Origin: Liolophura sinensis
Lineage: Eukaryota > Mollusca > Polyplacophora > Chitonida > Chitonidae
Direction: 5' to 3'
Assembly (NCBI RefSeq): GCF_032854445.1
Contig: NC_088295.1
Span: forward strand, 70,832,028 to 70,896,027
DNA length: 64,000 nt
The position numbers were made by a program, and so were the translations under genes. Shown here in pieces: positions 11,901 to 21,460 of the stretch. Each line of letters begins with the position of its first letter. The stretch's first letter is position 1. Below the pieces are notes generated by a model that worked only from the letters and a program-made list of their open reading frames with translations, was not told the origin of the DNA and did no database searches.

Positions 11901-13844
11901 CAATAAATCCATTTCCTATGTATGCCGTGTCTTGTCACTTGTAGGAGGTGGATGACAAGCCAGTTGTTGAACACACGAAGTTTACCAATGGTTCCATCTA
12001 TAAACAGATGATTGCGGACGTAGAGGAGCGCCTGGGACTTCAGGAGAACAGCCTACGTAAAGGTACTGTAAAGCCGCGTCCACTGGCAATTTGCTTTGTA
12101 ATAATCGTAAAACCATGGAAGGTTTATTTGTCAACTCTCCAGAACAAATTCACTATGGAGATAAACAGAAATGCTCTACAGAATTCATATCAAATAGTAA
12201 GTTTTACCTATCAGTACCTTCTGGATGCCACATTAATGCAGTTTAATGCAGTCCCTTGCAGTTTCATTTTATTAAGTCAGACACTTTGCATTCAGCTTTC
12301 TTGATCCTTTCTTTACTGCCTTGATCCATCAGGCAGGAACAACCGATCCAAACAAGCTTGTGAATATTAATATAAATACCAGTTAAACAGTTTCCATAGT
12401 GATGGGTGGCAAAGACGAAACAACAACAGCGTCCACGACAGATGGTAGGTAAAATCTGACAGCACCAGCACTTTCCATACTGTGTACGACTGAGGACAAA
12501 ACGGGTAGAAACAGCTAGATGCTGGTTTGCTGTCATATTAAAGCGTGATATCGAAATACATTGATCTTGGAGCGTGCCTAGAACAGCTCAATTTGGCCCG
12601 CCATATGTTTAAGAGCTTTTATTACGTGTGATTGACACGTCTAATGTTTTCTTTGTCAACTTGAGCAGGTAAGTATCTGATTGGATAAAGATGATGATCT
12701 GTTAAGTACTGGTACGTAGACTTTTACACACACGTGGGATGAAGGTGGTAAACGGGGTGATATAAAAGCGAACGGTTGCGATGTACGTAGTGTCCAGCTT
12801 GCTATAATGAAGATGTATCGCTTTATGCTTATGAAACTTCGTTCAAACATTATTGGTCACCCACCTAATCCATTACAGACGAGCTTTTTACCATGTACCG
12901 GATGTGTGTGTATGATCACGTGCTGTCTAACAACGCCCCCTGGTGTGCAGCGTTCTCAGAGGCTGACCTTCGGGTCATTGAGTACAGTGAGGATCTGGAG
13001 TATTACTATACCTATTCCTATGGGGCACCCGATTTCGCTCGAGATCAGACCTGTGAATTGCTGAAGGATTTTTTCGGTTACGTCAGGTAATTACTATAAA
13101 CCTGTTGCTATTCTATCACTAATGTTGATTGGGCTCAAAAGCCCGAAATAATTAGTAATTAGGAAACTCAAGGGCAGTACAATGTATTATTTAATGAAAT
13201 AATTTTATTTTTGATCTTTAAAAGATCAATCATGAGTATAACTTTAGAAGTGAGAATTTATCTACATATACTTACAACTCAGTCTTCGTAAACCTTAACG
13301 CGCAATCGTCTACACAGAATATTAATATGGGAACATGAAGTGAATTGTATATCACAATCTAAACTGACGGTATGTTTACTCTCCACTTTATATACACAGA
13401 AATGGCAGTTCTCCGGATTATAATGGACCGAGAGCCATTCTCCGATTCGGTCACAGCCAGACCTTACAACCATTTCTAGCGGCACTTGGTCTGTTTAAAG
13501 ACACTGTTCACTTAACAGCCCTGAACATGGCCGACGAGGCAGACCGGAAGTGGAAAACGAGTATCATTGCTCCCTTTGGAGCAAACATTGCCTTCACTGT
13601 TTACCGTTGTCAAGGGACCACCGAGCCGAAAATTCAAACTTTCGTGAACGATAACCCTGTTAACTTGCCAGGCTGTTCAGGGTACATCTGTGAACTGAGC
13701 AAAGCTTTACAAGGGAGACAAAAATTTGCAGATACCTGTGACTTCGACACTATCTGTAATCCTCTCGCAGGAGGCAGTGTTTCCCTGACGCCGTACTTAT
13801 TTATCACTCTTCTCAGCTGTGTGCTGGTTTTCATGCTGGGTTAA
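6924..13844 (+). CDS. MINPP1: Multiple inositol polyphosphate phosphatase, secreted or GPI-anchored
   Basis: This is a histidine acid phosphatase of the MINPP branch, which in animals removes phosphates from InsP6/InsP5 and can also cleave 2,3-bisphosphoglycerate. Exons: 6924-7122, 9042-9170, 9793-9909, 10154-10291, 11669-11745, 11945-12062, 12879-13086, 13400-13844. All junctions are in phase and total 476 aa, close to the 487 aa of human MINPP1. Residues 1-30 are a signal peptide. The phosphate-binding motif RHGSRYP is at residues 78-84, with nucleophile His79. The distal motif expected to be HAE reads HSQ at 347-349 (13452-13460). FTMYRMCVYDH and PWCAAFSEADLRVIEYSEDL match the family core. 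The last ~20 residues are hydrophobic (SLTPYLFITLLSCVLVFMLG), preceded by small residues, as in a GPI signal. Intron 3 uses a GC donor. Phosphatase identity is secure; full activity is uncertain because of HSQ. Confidence 0.93.
7440..8900. repeat. ~90-bp minisatellite in MINPP1 intron 1
   Basis: Degenerate tandem units recur about every 88-91 bp. Each contains ggttatgaaccgtccatggt, then tgtacaggttgtgagc, then acgtggttatgtacatgt. Clear units start near 8401, 8490, 8580, 8671, 8760 and 8848, with older units at 7449-7860. An unrelated ~370-bp stretch (7890-8260) interrupts the array. The unit length is a multiple of three, so long open frames run through it by chance. Confidence 0.85.
8106..8145 (+). 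repeat. SINE family A 3' tail fragment
   Basis: The stretch agtacggcgtaaagctccaa tcaaa matches the 3' end of the 5525-5794 element in the opposite orientation. It lies in the spacer that interrupts the intron-1 minisatellite. Confidence 0.5.
8924..8993. repeat. (TA)n microsatellite
   Basis: About 35 uninterrupted TA units in MINPP1 intron 1, ending roughly 50 bp before the exon 2 acceptor. Confidence 0.97.
10264..10594 (+). repeat. Minisatellite copied from the exon 4 / intron 4 junction of MINPP1
   Basis: Seven tandem copies of cctcgagggcttgtacagca gaaaag followed by gtacattt, mostly 51-52 bp apart. The first copy is the real 3' end of exon 4 and its donor. The other six are intronic. Copies 1, 2, 5 and 7 keep the GT after gaaaag; copy 3 reads gaaaagat and copies 4 and 6 read gaataagg. 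Most spacers also contain a ttctacag or ttttacag acceptor-like sequence. Confidence 0.95.
10934..11022 (+). repeat. SINE family A fragment
   Basis: Contains tttcctcccaacataatgct ggc, then gtgaaatattct and a long AAATA tail, matching the 3' half of the 5525-5794 element in the opposite orientation. It lies in MINPP1 intron 4. Confidence 0.65.
11089..11353. repeat. ~39-bp minisatellite in MINPP1 intron 4
   Basis: About seven head-to-tail units of gtagagtaactgtgaaaaac followed by gaaacactaattacacga. Units are nearly identical with no unique spacers between them. Confidence 0.92.
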
Positions 13845-14860
13845 CCCACTCGGACACTGCTTAACTCATACGTACATAAATAATAATCGTTAATGACACC
13901 AGTGAGACGACTCATACTTCAAGAAGAATTAAACTTTTTTATGACATGGTTTCACTGACAAACAAGCACGAGATGGCCAAATGCAAAAATATGGCCTTGT
14001 CATTTGCTTTTTGCAGGACAAGGCATCAAAACCTTTCCTTGTAAACAACAGCATCTTTATGTATCACATGGGCATCACATATATTTATCTAGTTCAGGAA
14101 AGTAATTTATTTTTGTGTTGTTGATTGTGTCAGTAAAAGTTTATAGTCGGTCCTACAGGGGTATGGTTTATGTAAACTGCTTACTGGTAAACTCATTCAG
14201 AAATCATTCTTTAAAATAACTTGAAATTGATTCTCTTTATGTTTCTCCCGCATACGTATTCTGTAACTGATTTTTGCATGATTTCCCCTCTCATATATAA
14301 GCATTTTAGTACATTTATAATGTTTAGTCAATACTTAGATTTTTATCGAATGATCATAGTTCAACGCCGTGAATAATCCTGTGTCTGACGAGGACTCGGC
14401 AAACACGAAAACGTAAGACATGACTCAGTTCATCTGAACTGATCGTTCGCAGCTGGGCCCAGTAGCTGGTGGACATACGACTTTGGACTGAACCGACATA
14501 CATATCACCAGTACGCCAGTCGTTATTGAACATACATGAGCGCTTAGGACACGACACAACAGTCGAATTGAGTGGAGTCGCGTCGTAAAGGGATACAGAA
14601 TCGACGCTGATTGGTTGATAGTGGAGATAGGGTTTCCTGGGTTAAAACTTGCAAGCCCGGTCATGGTTGAATAAATGTACCATACCTAAAATTCAGCTTA
14701 GGCACGGCATTGTCTGGCCTTGCCTATCTCTCACATCAGCCAATTGGAATCGATTCTGTGTCGCTTCAAGCTCTCGTGTATGCCTAGCTTTACGCCTTAC
14801 AGTGCTGTGGAAGTTAAGGCTTGAAAATAAATGACTGTAAGTAGTAGGTGTTATGATTTG
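13845..14860. other. 3' flank of MINPP1 and intergenic DNA
   Basis: No exon or repeat could be supported. The nearest AATAAA on the + strand is near 14827, so the MINPP1 3' UTR may reach that far, but no closer canonical signal was found. The short frames at 14350-14660 have no splice context. Confidence 0.35.
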
Positions 14861-15460
14861 TTATCTATTAAAAACTTTACTCTTCTTTTTACTCTGTGTA
14901 ATATGTTTCCTTTTGCTCTTTCTGTGTTTCCGGTAGTGTTTCTTCCCTTTACTCATTTTACCAAATAGATGCTGCTGTTTTCGTGCTGTCCACGAGTCCA
15001 TGCGTTTCTTCCAGCGTATCTGATATCTATTCCGCCGACTAGAAACTTTACCCTTTAGTTTCCTCTGGAGTTTTCTTTGTTTTCTGAATAAACGTTTAAG
15101 ATATCCCTGGTTACTGTTGGGTAAAAGAACTTCTGTCGCATGCTGCGCAAGTGAGCCCAGTCTCCAAGATTTATCCCCTGCCGAGTGCGACTGTGAATAT
15201 TCTGCCGACTCTTTTCCCGCAGAGTTTGACTTTCCACTCTCTTTCGGATAACGTTTTGTTCCTATAGAATTGGAGTTAGAGTTCTTGGAATCTTCCCTTC
15301 GTTCCTCGCTTTGTCCTGGTAGACCATATCCTTCCTCGGAGCTGCTTTCTTTAGACTGCTTTAGTGGGTTGAAGTTTAGCCAGAACTTCCACTCAGAGCT
15401 ACTGTTATACTCATCTGAAGCCCAGTCCTCGGTTGTTGGGGATACAGTTGTCGTCATGTC
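14861..15460 (-). CDS. Ser/Lys-rich low-complexity protein, single visible exon
   Basis: An open exon starts after an acceptor (aacatttacag at 15461) and has its first ATG at 15457, giving 198 aa to a TAA at 14861. I do not recognise it. The N-terminal half is acidic and Ser-rich (MTTTVSPTTEDWASDEYNSS). The C-terminal half is strongly basic, with many Lys/Arg doublets (LFRKQRKLQRKLKGK, KGKKHYRKHRKSKRKH). The upstream exon, and so the true start, was not found. The signal-peptide exon at 17577-17646 joins it out of frame. It could be a nuclear protein, or a secreted low-complexity matrix protein if an upstream signal exon exists. Being long, open and preceded by an acceptor makes it more than chance, but the gene model is incomplete. 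Confidence 0.4.
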   Translation of the reverse strand, partial: DMTTTVSPTTEDWASDEYNSSSEWKFWLNFNPLKQSKESSSEEGYGLPGQSEERREDSKNSNSNSIGTKRYPKESGKSNSAGKESAEYSQSHSAGDKSWRLGSLAQHATEVLLPNSNQGYLKRLFRKQRKLQRKLKGKVSSRRNRYQIRWKKRMDSWTARKQQHLFGKMSKGKKHYRKHRKSKRKHITQSKKKSKVFNR

Positions 15461-15975
15461 CTGTAAATGTTAAAACGTTGATACAAATCAAATAGGTGAC
15501 TGACCATTGTTAGTGCTTAACAAGCCAAGTCGCCATGCATCATCGGTTATGTTGGACCACATACCGCTTATCACAGTGTCATGAATTGAACTGGCTTTGG
15601 TCAGCGATGGTTTCTGTATCTGAGTATATTCAAGAGGACCGTTTGAGTCAGATCAGTCAAGAATTAATCCGATGGGAAAAAAATAGACCAATTTCTCCTT
15701 AATGCCCAAAAGTGAACGGAAGTAACAGGCCTACAGCAGCTATAGTAATTCATACTCACATTAGATATGTAAGCTTAAATATATGAAGGTCATATTCGGT
15801 GAGAAAAATAATGGACTCCTTCATCAATATAGAAGACTTACAACATAGAGATTTAAGCCAGAGCAGCGACGGCAGTGTGTTGGGAAATGTAACACACGTA
15901 AACGGTGAATTACGGCCTCTTATCAATGTACTTCAATTAGGGTTTTATTCTAACCGTTGATAGACCTTTAAGTAC

Positions 15976-17646
15976 TTAAATGGTACCGCTTGGCTTATGG
16001 CAGACATCACATGAAGAAGCAAAATCTGGCGCTGTGATATACACTCTCACCTGAACGTCTGTTTGGTTGTCGTAGCAGAAGCACACAGAAGAGTTAAAGA
16101 AGTAGTACTGTGGTCTCCAGTTTGTATTCACGGGAAGCTGGAGCCAGCTAGAAGTGTTCACATGCAGGCCATATTCAGCCCACGTGCTGTTTGCCCAATA
16201 GGTGTCGTTGGCACATCCACTTCCGGTACACGGACCATGCTTATGGTTACATAGATGAGCGCACGTGCGAGCCTCATCATCCCATGGGTACAGAATGCGA
16301 TGACGTAGACAGTCGTTGTCACAGTAGCACGTGAAGTTTTCACACCAAGCGTTCATGTAGTTGTTGCTAAAGCATTGCTGTCCACAGACTTCGGGATCAC
16401 AGGATTGTCTCCGGCGTTCTGTGGACAGAAAACGGTAGCCCTTAATAGGCATATGCAGTATATACTATATGCCGATACTAATGTTACAAAAAATATTTAT
16501 TTATTTATTTATTTGATTGGTGTTTTACGCCGTACTCAAGAATATTTCACTTATACGACGGCGGCCAGCATTATGGTGGGAGGAAACCGGGCAGTGCCCG
16601 GAGAAAACCCACGACCATCTGCAGGTTGCTACAAAAACATGGGGCAACATCAAGTAAGAATGTCACAAGGATATTCTTTAACCCTTCGTGGAGTATGGAT
16701 GGGAAAAAAAGCAAATTTCATAAAATTTAGCTTTTTGGCGACAGCTCGATTTATCACAGCTGGCCACTCACCTATCTCCCCTTCTCGCTTGTACACGGAT
16801 ATGCTGAGATCTGAAACTAAAAAATTGTAAAACGAATTCATTTACAGTTACACTCGTAAAGGTTTGTTGCTCATAGTTGCACGAATGAAGACAGCATACA
16901 TTGTAACAAGCAGTAAAGTGAACTGTCCCTTTTAAACTAAACTACTTACATCAGAATGTATTAGTTCAGGCATTATAGGAGAGTTGCGTGACAATTATAA
17001 TTTGACGCTAGAACGGTATCGACAGTATGGCGTGAAACATTTCGTTCCTGTAAATAGTATTTAGCTGCTAATGAGGATGAGGATGGATCGTCCCAAATAC
17101 ATGTAACATCTTGTTCTGATCATCCCTCACCCAAACTAACCAGTTGTTTCTATCCGTAAAGCACTAACCTGCAATGATACCATGATCCCTTTTTGGCTTG
17201 TTTTGGGCGTCAATACTATTTTGGTAACACCGACTACGACAATACCTCCATATAGCAGGGCGGTGCCATTGCAGAGATATTAATACTGCTTACCCAAAGA
17301 ATGACAGATCGGAACCCTCGGAGACGCCAGATTTGACTCCCCATCCAGTCACAGAAGTTATTTACTGACAGCGATCCGGCCAAAATTATATATGCCAAAA
17401 TTATGAGGTACCAAATTTGGCCGGTTTATGTTTTCAAGTTTGTGTTCTACCAGTATAATCTCTCGGCCACCGTAGTACGACCCCACTCGGTTTGTTTCCA
17501 AATTACCATACCGACATTATGACGGCCCTGAAGAGCATGTCCTATAGTTATGATACTAAGTGCCTAATATACTTACTAAGAAGAGCGCAGACGTAGCAGA
17601 GGCAGATGAAGATAACACACACTATCAATGATCTACACACATCCAT
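15976..17646 (-). CDS. Secreted cysteine-rich glycoprotein with defensin-like cysteine spacing (long member of a divergent pair)
   Basis: Two exons, 17646-17577 and 16418-15976, joined in phase 1 to give 170 aa. Exon 1 is almost wholly a signal peptide (MDVCRSLIVCVIFICLCYVC). Exon 2 opens with a tetrabasic KRRR that could be a processing site. The cysteines then run C-x4-C-x3-C-x9-C-x4-C-x-C-x3-C-x15-C-x3-C-x6-C-x4-C. The first six fit the cysteine order of CS-alpha-beta peptides (invertebrate defensins and relatives). A C-terminal extension carries four more cysteines and is rich in aromatic residues. Six N-glycosylation sequons are visible (NFT, NDT, NST, NTS, NSS, NQT). A TATA box lies ~110 bp upstream of the ATG. 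A divergently transcribed paralogue lies 805 bp away. Function is unknown: an antimicrobial, structural or secreted signalling role are all possible. Confidence 0.75.
16500..16635 (-). repeat. SINE family A, truncated copy in the intron of the cysteine-rich gene
   Basis: Closely matches the 3' half of the 5525-5794 element (ggtgttttacgccgtactca, tatacgacggcggccagcat, ggaggaaaccgggcag). The tRNA-like head is absent. Confidence 0.8.
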
Positions 17647-17755
17647 CTTCGGAAGCTCGGTAGACAAAGGGACAACCGCAGATCTATGCTGGGACTGGAC
17701 GCATAGAGTCAATAACTGAGGTCTGGGATATTCGTCCCATAGACAAGACGACAGT

Positions 17756-17763
17756 ATTATATA
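17756..17763 (-). promoter_or_regulatory. TATA box for the long cysteine-rich gene
   Basis: TATATAAT on the minus strand, 110 bp upstream of the ATG at 17646. Spacing fits a core promoter with a short 5' UTR. A weaker TTTAAAAG at 18316-18323 sits about 130 bp before the ATG of the divergent partner at 18452. Confidence 0.45.
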
Positions 17764-18451
17764 CACTTTCAAGTGACAGTGCAAAAACCAAACACATCTG
17801 CCATCTATCAGTGGGTTGGACAAAACTCCAGACGTGTACGATACTCAGACTTGACCTCACAACATCCTCATGACGTTATGTACATGTTAGCCTGATCTTT
17901 CGGGTGACGGAATTGAATCATTCTACAGATTTAATCTTCTATTCATGATTTTAATCTGGCTTATCTTTCATTCAGTTAAAATCGATATGCACAAGATTGT
18001 TATTAGAACTTATTGCTTAGGTGATCACGTGTCTCTCAACATCTCGCGGATTATCGGCCTTTGTTCTGCGGTCCACAGATGGCTCATAACAATAAGCACA
18101 TAGGCTTGACGCTGCATGTGAAGACAACATTCCGTCCTACCACAGGGTAAATACACAGCTCGGGTTAAGGCATTCCACGTGTGACATCCGATTAGTCATA
18201 CTGATGAAGACAACAACTTGTTTTCCATATCAGTCAAATTGTAGGTAGAGATTTAGAGTGTGTCTGGGCTCTGGGCAACGAACGAACGATGAAGATGTAT
18301 ATCCTGATACATGCATTTAAAAGGGTTTAGTCACTGTTTGAATGTTGCTGAAGCGAAATTCAACACAACCCTGGTCCTATAACAACCCTCTGCTATTCTG
18401 GATGGTATATGAAGTCCCCCACAATAGCATAGATTCCGAAATCGCAGGGAG

Positions 18452-19997
18452 ATGCTACAGAAAATCGTGATTCCCTTGCTCGTGGGATTGGTTCTTATTT
18501 ACTGCCAGTCAAGTGAGTATACCACACTTCACGTTCCCTTTGGTGACATGTGGTGGTAATGTTGGCGCATGTCTTTTTTTTGTTTGTTTGTTTGTTTGTC
18601 TTTGTTTTTTTTTTGGGTTTTTTGTTGTTGTTTTTTTTTTCTTTTTGTTTTTTTCAACCCAGTCAGGTGTAACAATTTTAATACGGGCCTCGCAAGCAAA
18701 ACATACCTCACCTCATTATAAACCAAATCGCTACGAATGAAGAATTGATATAACCGAATCTTCTGTTAGAGAAGCATCAGTGGTCAGTATTTGCAAGAGG
18801 AGCAAACACAAGAAAGTCCATGTCTGTTCTTAATTTGTGATCGTATTAGGACAGTGTCTCTTTGCAGCAGACGTCTCAACAACGGTGTGTTGGTTAGCGG
18901 CTCTGTACTAGAACGCCATGCCGAAAGCATCAGACATCCGCCTCACCTTGCCGGATTATACTGACACTGGGCCAATAAATATGGACTATACTGATATCAT
19001 CAACGCCAAGCTAGGGAATACCGAAATTGGCACTTTTTGTCTAGAATTTGAGAGTGAATATACTATGAAGGGGCCATGGAAAAGCGCCGGAAAATCCCGA
19101 CAGGTCTTCAACTGTTAAAGCTTGAGATGACTTGTCAACAAGAATATCAGCGCAAGCGACAACAAACAAGCACGAAAATTCAATCTCCATGCGCTGTGAT
19201 GAATTTGTTCAACTAACCTGGATATGGTATTTTTGAACTGACTTTGACGCCCCATCTGAATTATCAACAAGGCCTTCCTTGGATGAGATTAAAATTGATG
19301 ATTGTTTATATTTTACATTTTTCACAGACAGCATGCCTTCATGGGTTTTATATGATACGTTTGGTTTTAACAGCTATGTTGATCCTCAGTATTACTATTA
19401 CTGATTTGATAAATCTGCTTTACTTAATAATGCCCAATATAATATGAAAATATATAACTGCGCGATAATTTTGATCTCCACCCATGGTTTCCCTTGTTAA
19501 TTAAATGGATTCCCCTCATACCTTGACTACGTGCCCTGCAGTATTTGCCCTCATTTGGTCTGCACATGGCCTATTGATTTAACACATTCAATAAGAGCCC
19601 CTTCTGCACACATTACCCTCACTTTACCTTCTGTCTTCTTGCTTCTGTCACCTCTACTTTTATATCACCATGAGATACATGTAGCTGGATGTTCATATTC
19701 TTTATATTAATTAAATATTCATTTAAACTGGATTCACACAATGTGTAAAATCCTCATGTTTTAGGATACCTGGCCTGGAGAGCGGAAGACTGTGCTGAGC
19801 GGTGTTTCGAAGTCGGCAGACTGAATGCCGTGTGTGATAACTCCGACTGCCTGTGTGACGACGACTGTTTCCGGCATCTGCGCCTTCACCCTTGGTCCGA
19901 CCCTAACATTGCCTGTCACAAACTGTGTGCACGGAGCAACGCCACGACCGGGCGATGTCGAAATTCCGGCAACTGTATATGCTCCAAAGCCCTCTGA
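18452..19997 (+). CDS. Secreted cysteine-rich peptide (short member of the divergent pair)
   Basis: Two exons, 18452-18512 and 19765-19997, joined in phase 1 to give 97 aa. Exon 1 encodes a signal peptide (MLQKIVIPLLVGLVLIYCQS). The mature part has eleven cysteines: C-x3-C-x9-C-x4-C-x-C-x3-C-x15-C-x3-C-x9-C-x5-C-x-C. The C-x3-C...C-x-C pattern thus occurs twice, and the second copy with its leading cysteine has the six-cysteine order of invertebrate CS-alpha-beta defensins. Nine consecutive cysteines match the divergent gene at 15976-17646 in spacing, as do the flanking CxRH and PWxD residues. The intron position and phase also match, so the two are paralogues. One NAT sequon is present. Biological role is unknown. 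Confidence 0.75.
18571..18655. repeat. T-rich low-complexity tract
   Basis: Long T runs mixed with (TTTG)n just inside the intron of the short cysteine-rich gene. It produces spurious Phe-rich and Lys-rich frames. Confidence 0.9.
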
Positions 19998-20240
19998 TAA
20001 TATGCGTAACAACAGAACTATACTTATAGGGGTCAGTATAGGGCTTCTGGTAGATGTACATGTTCATGGGCCCTGTGACAACATGCGAACAATAAATAGA
20101 ACCGTACCTTGGGTTTCAGCATAGGGGTTCTGGCAGATGTACATGTTCATGGGCCCATTTATAATATACATGACCGGGTGATGGTATAAGGACTTCTTCA
20201 GATGTAGGCCTATATGTTCACGGGCCCTCTTCCCTGTACA
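19998..20240. repeat. ~82-bp tandem repeat, about 3 units, in the 3' flank of the short cysteine-rich gene
   Basis: The block ttctggcagatgtacatgtt catgggccc recurs at about 20046, 20127 and, degenerate, 20200. It is preceded in the first two units by a shared atgcgaacaa...aaccgtac segment. The array starts immediately after the stop codon, so it probably lies in the 3' UTR. Confidence 0.75.
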
Positions 20241-20699
20241 AACAAAGGCTATTGACATTCGGATGATCTAAAATAACCTGGATTTAACCAATGTTTGGAA
20301 AAGGCTGTGTTGGTTTTCCATATAAAGTACATAAACTTCTAACATAATACAGCTCTTTTTACCATATATAAATGTGGACACCGCCTACATTTTTGAATAC
20401 GACAAAGTGACGTCTCTATTTTTTCTTTTCAGAGCCAAGGTGCATGTACCGGTAATATCAGCACTTCAGATCATATGTGTATGTGTACAATTCACTTTCA
20501 CAGTTTCAAACAATTGATCGCAACTGTTTTAGAATAACTTAACTTTCCAGATGAAAGGACTGAACGAGCTAGTCAAGAGTACTGCCACATGTCAAATCAC
20601 TGAAACGCCTTATTGCATTACAGAATCCTTTTATTTCAAAAGATTTTGAAAATGCACAAAATGTCTTTACATGTGACTCGTTTCTTGCATGGCAAACCT

Positions 20700-21460
20700 C
20701 CAGCAGGTGAAACGATGGTTAGGCCTATGTTCAGACCGTTTTGGCGATCACGTGGCGTGGTTCAGACAGAAAGGGTTGTTCAGCTCGCCTAGATGCTGGT
20801 TCTGTCTCCAGGCCAGATGTCAGAGATCGATGCACGCACGACATTACAAAGTTGATAACCCTTTCTTTTCGGCATCCTGACCACGCACCTCCTCCTCGGC
20901 AAATTCGGAAGTGAGCTCGGGCATACAGCCTTTTTGGGATATTCTTGTAAAAATAGTTTTGTTGTTGACTTGCCTTTTTGCTTGGAACCACTGATCTTGG
21001 TGATAATGGATTCCCATATCCCTGAACGGCGAAGCATTGTGACTGTATACTTGCACATATTTCCTTCAGTACTGACACAGCTTTTTCTACCGCGGTGCAC
21101 TTCATTTTCGCGATTTCACAGTGCCGGCTAGATCAAAGTTGACAATGAGCACGAATTTTCCTGACGGTCACGAAGTCTAAAGCCACATCTTCCCATGGTC
21201 TTGGTGAAATAGTGGCTCTCCTAACTGGCTCAGTTCGCTTCGCATTGCTCACAAGCTGACACCCATGACAGTTTCACAGTGTTTTGGGCGTTGTTTCCAA
21301 GACCAGACCACCACACGTTTTTGCTTCACGACAGTGCCTCCTTTATGCGTTCTTTATGGACCGTCGTTAACACACTTGGACGTAACCCCTGGAATGATGC
21401 TTCGGGACCTGCGTAAAATAATTTTGTCTGGAGCCGGTGTGTAGTTCTTTATGTAGTTGT
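20700..21460 (-). pseudogene. Decayed Ty3/gypsy-type retrotransposon integrase fragment
   Basis: Conceptual minus-strand reading across several frames shows the order expected for a gypsy integrase N-terminal half: a VWW-type motif, a cysteine pair resembling the zinc-binding end, then a PRPWEDVALDF-like segment matching the start of the catalytic core. Frames are broken by several stops and shifts, and no LTRs, gag or reverse transcriptase were seen. It is a short fossil in the 3' flank of the cysteine-rich gene and cannot be functional. Family assignment rests on recognition of motifs only. Confidence 0.5.

Noticed and set aside
18918-19118. 66-aa + strand frame inside the intron of the short cysteine-rich gene
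   Set aside because: No acceptor or donor fits it to either neighbouring exon, and I see no family similarity. A chance frame or transposon scrap is more likely.
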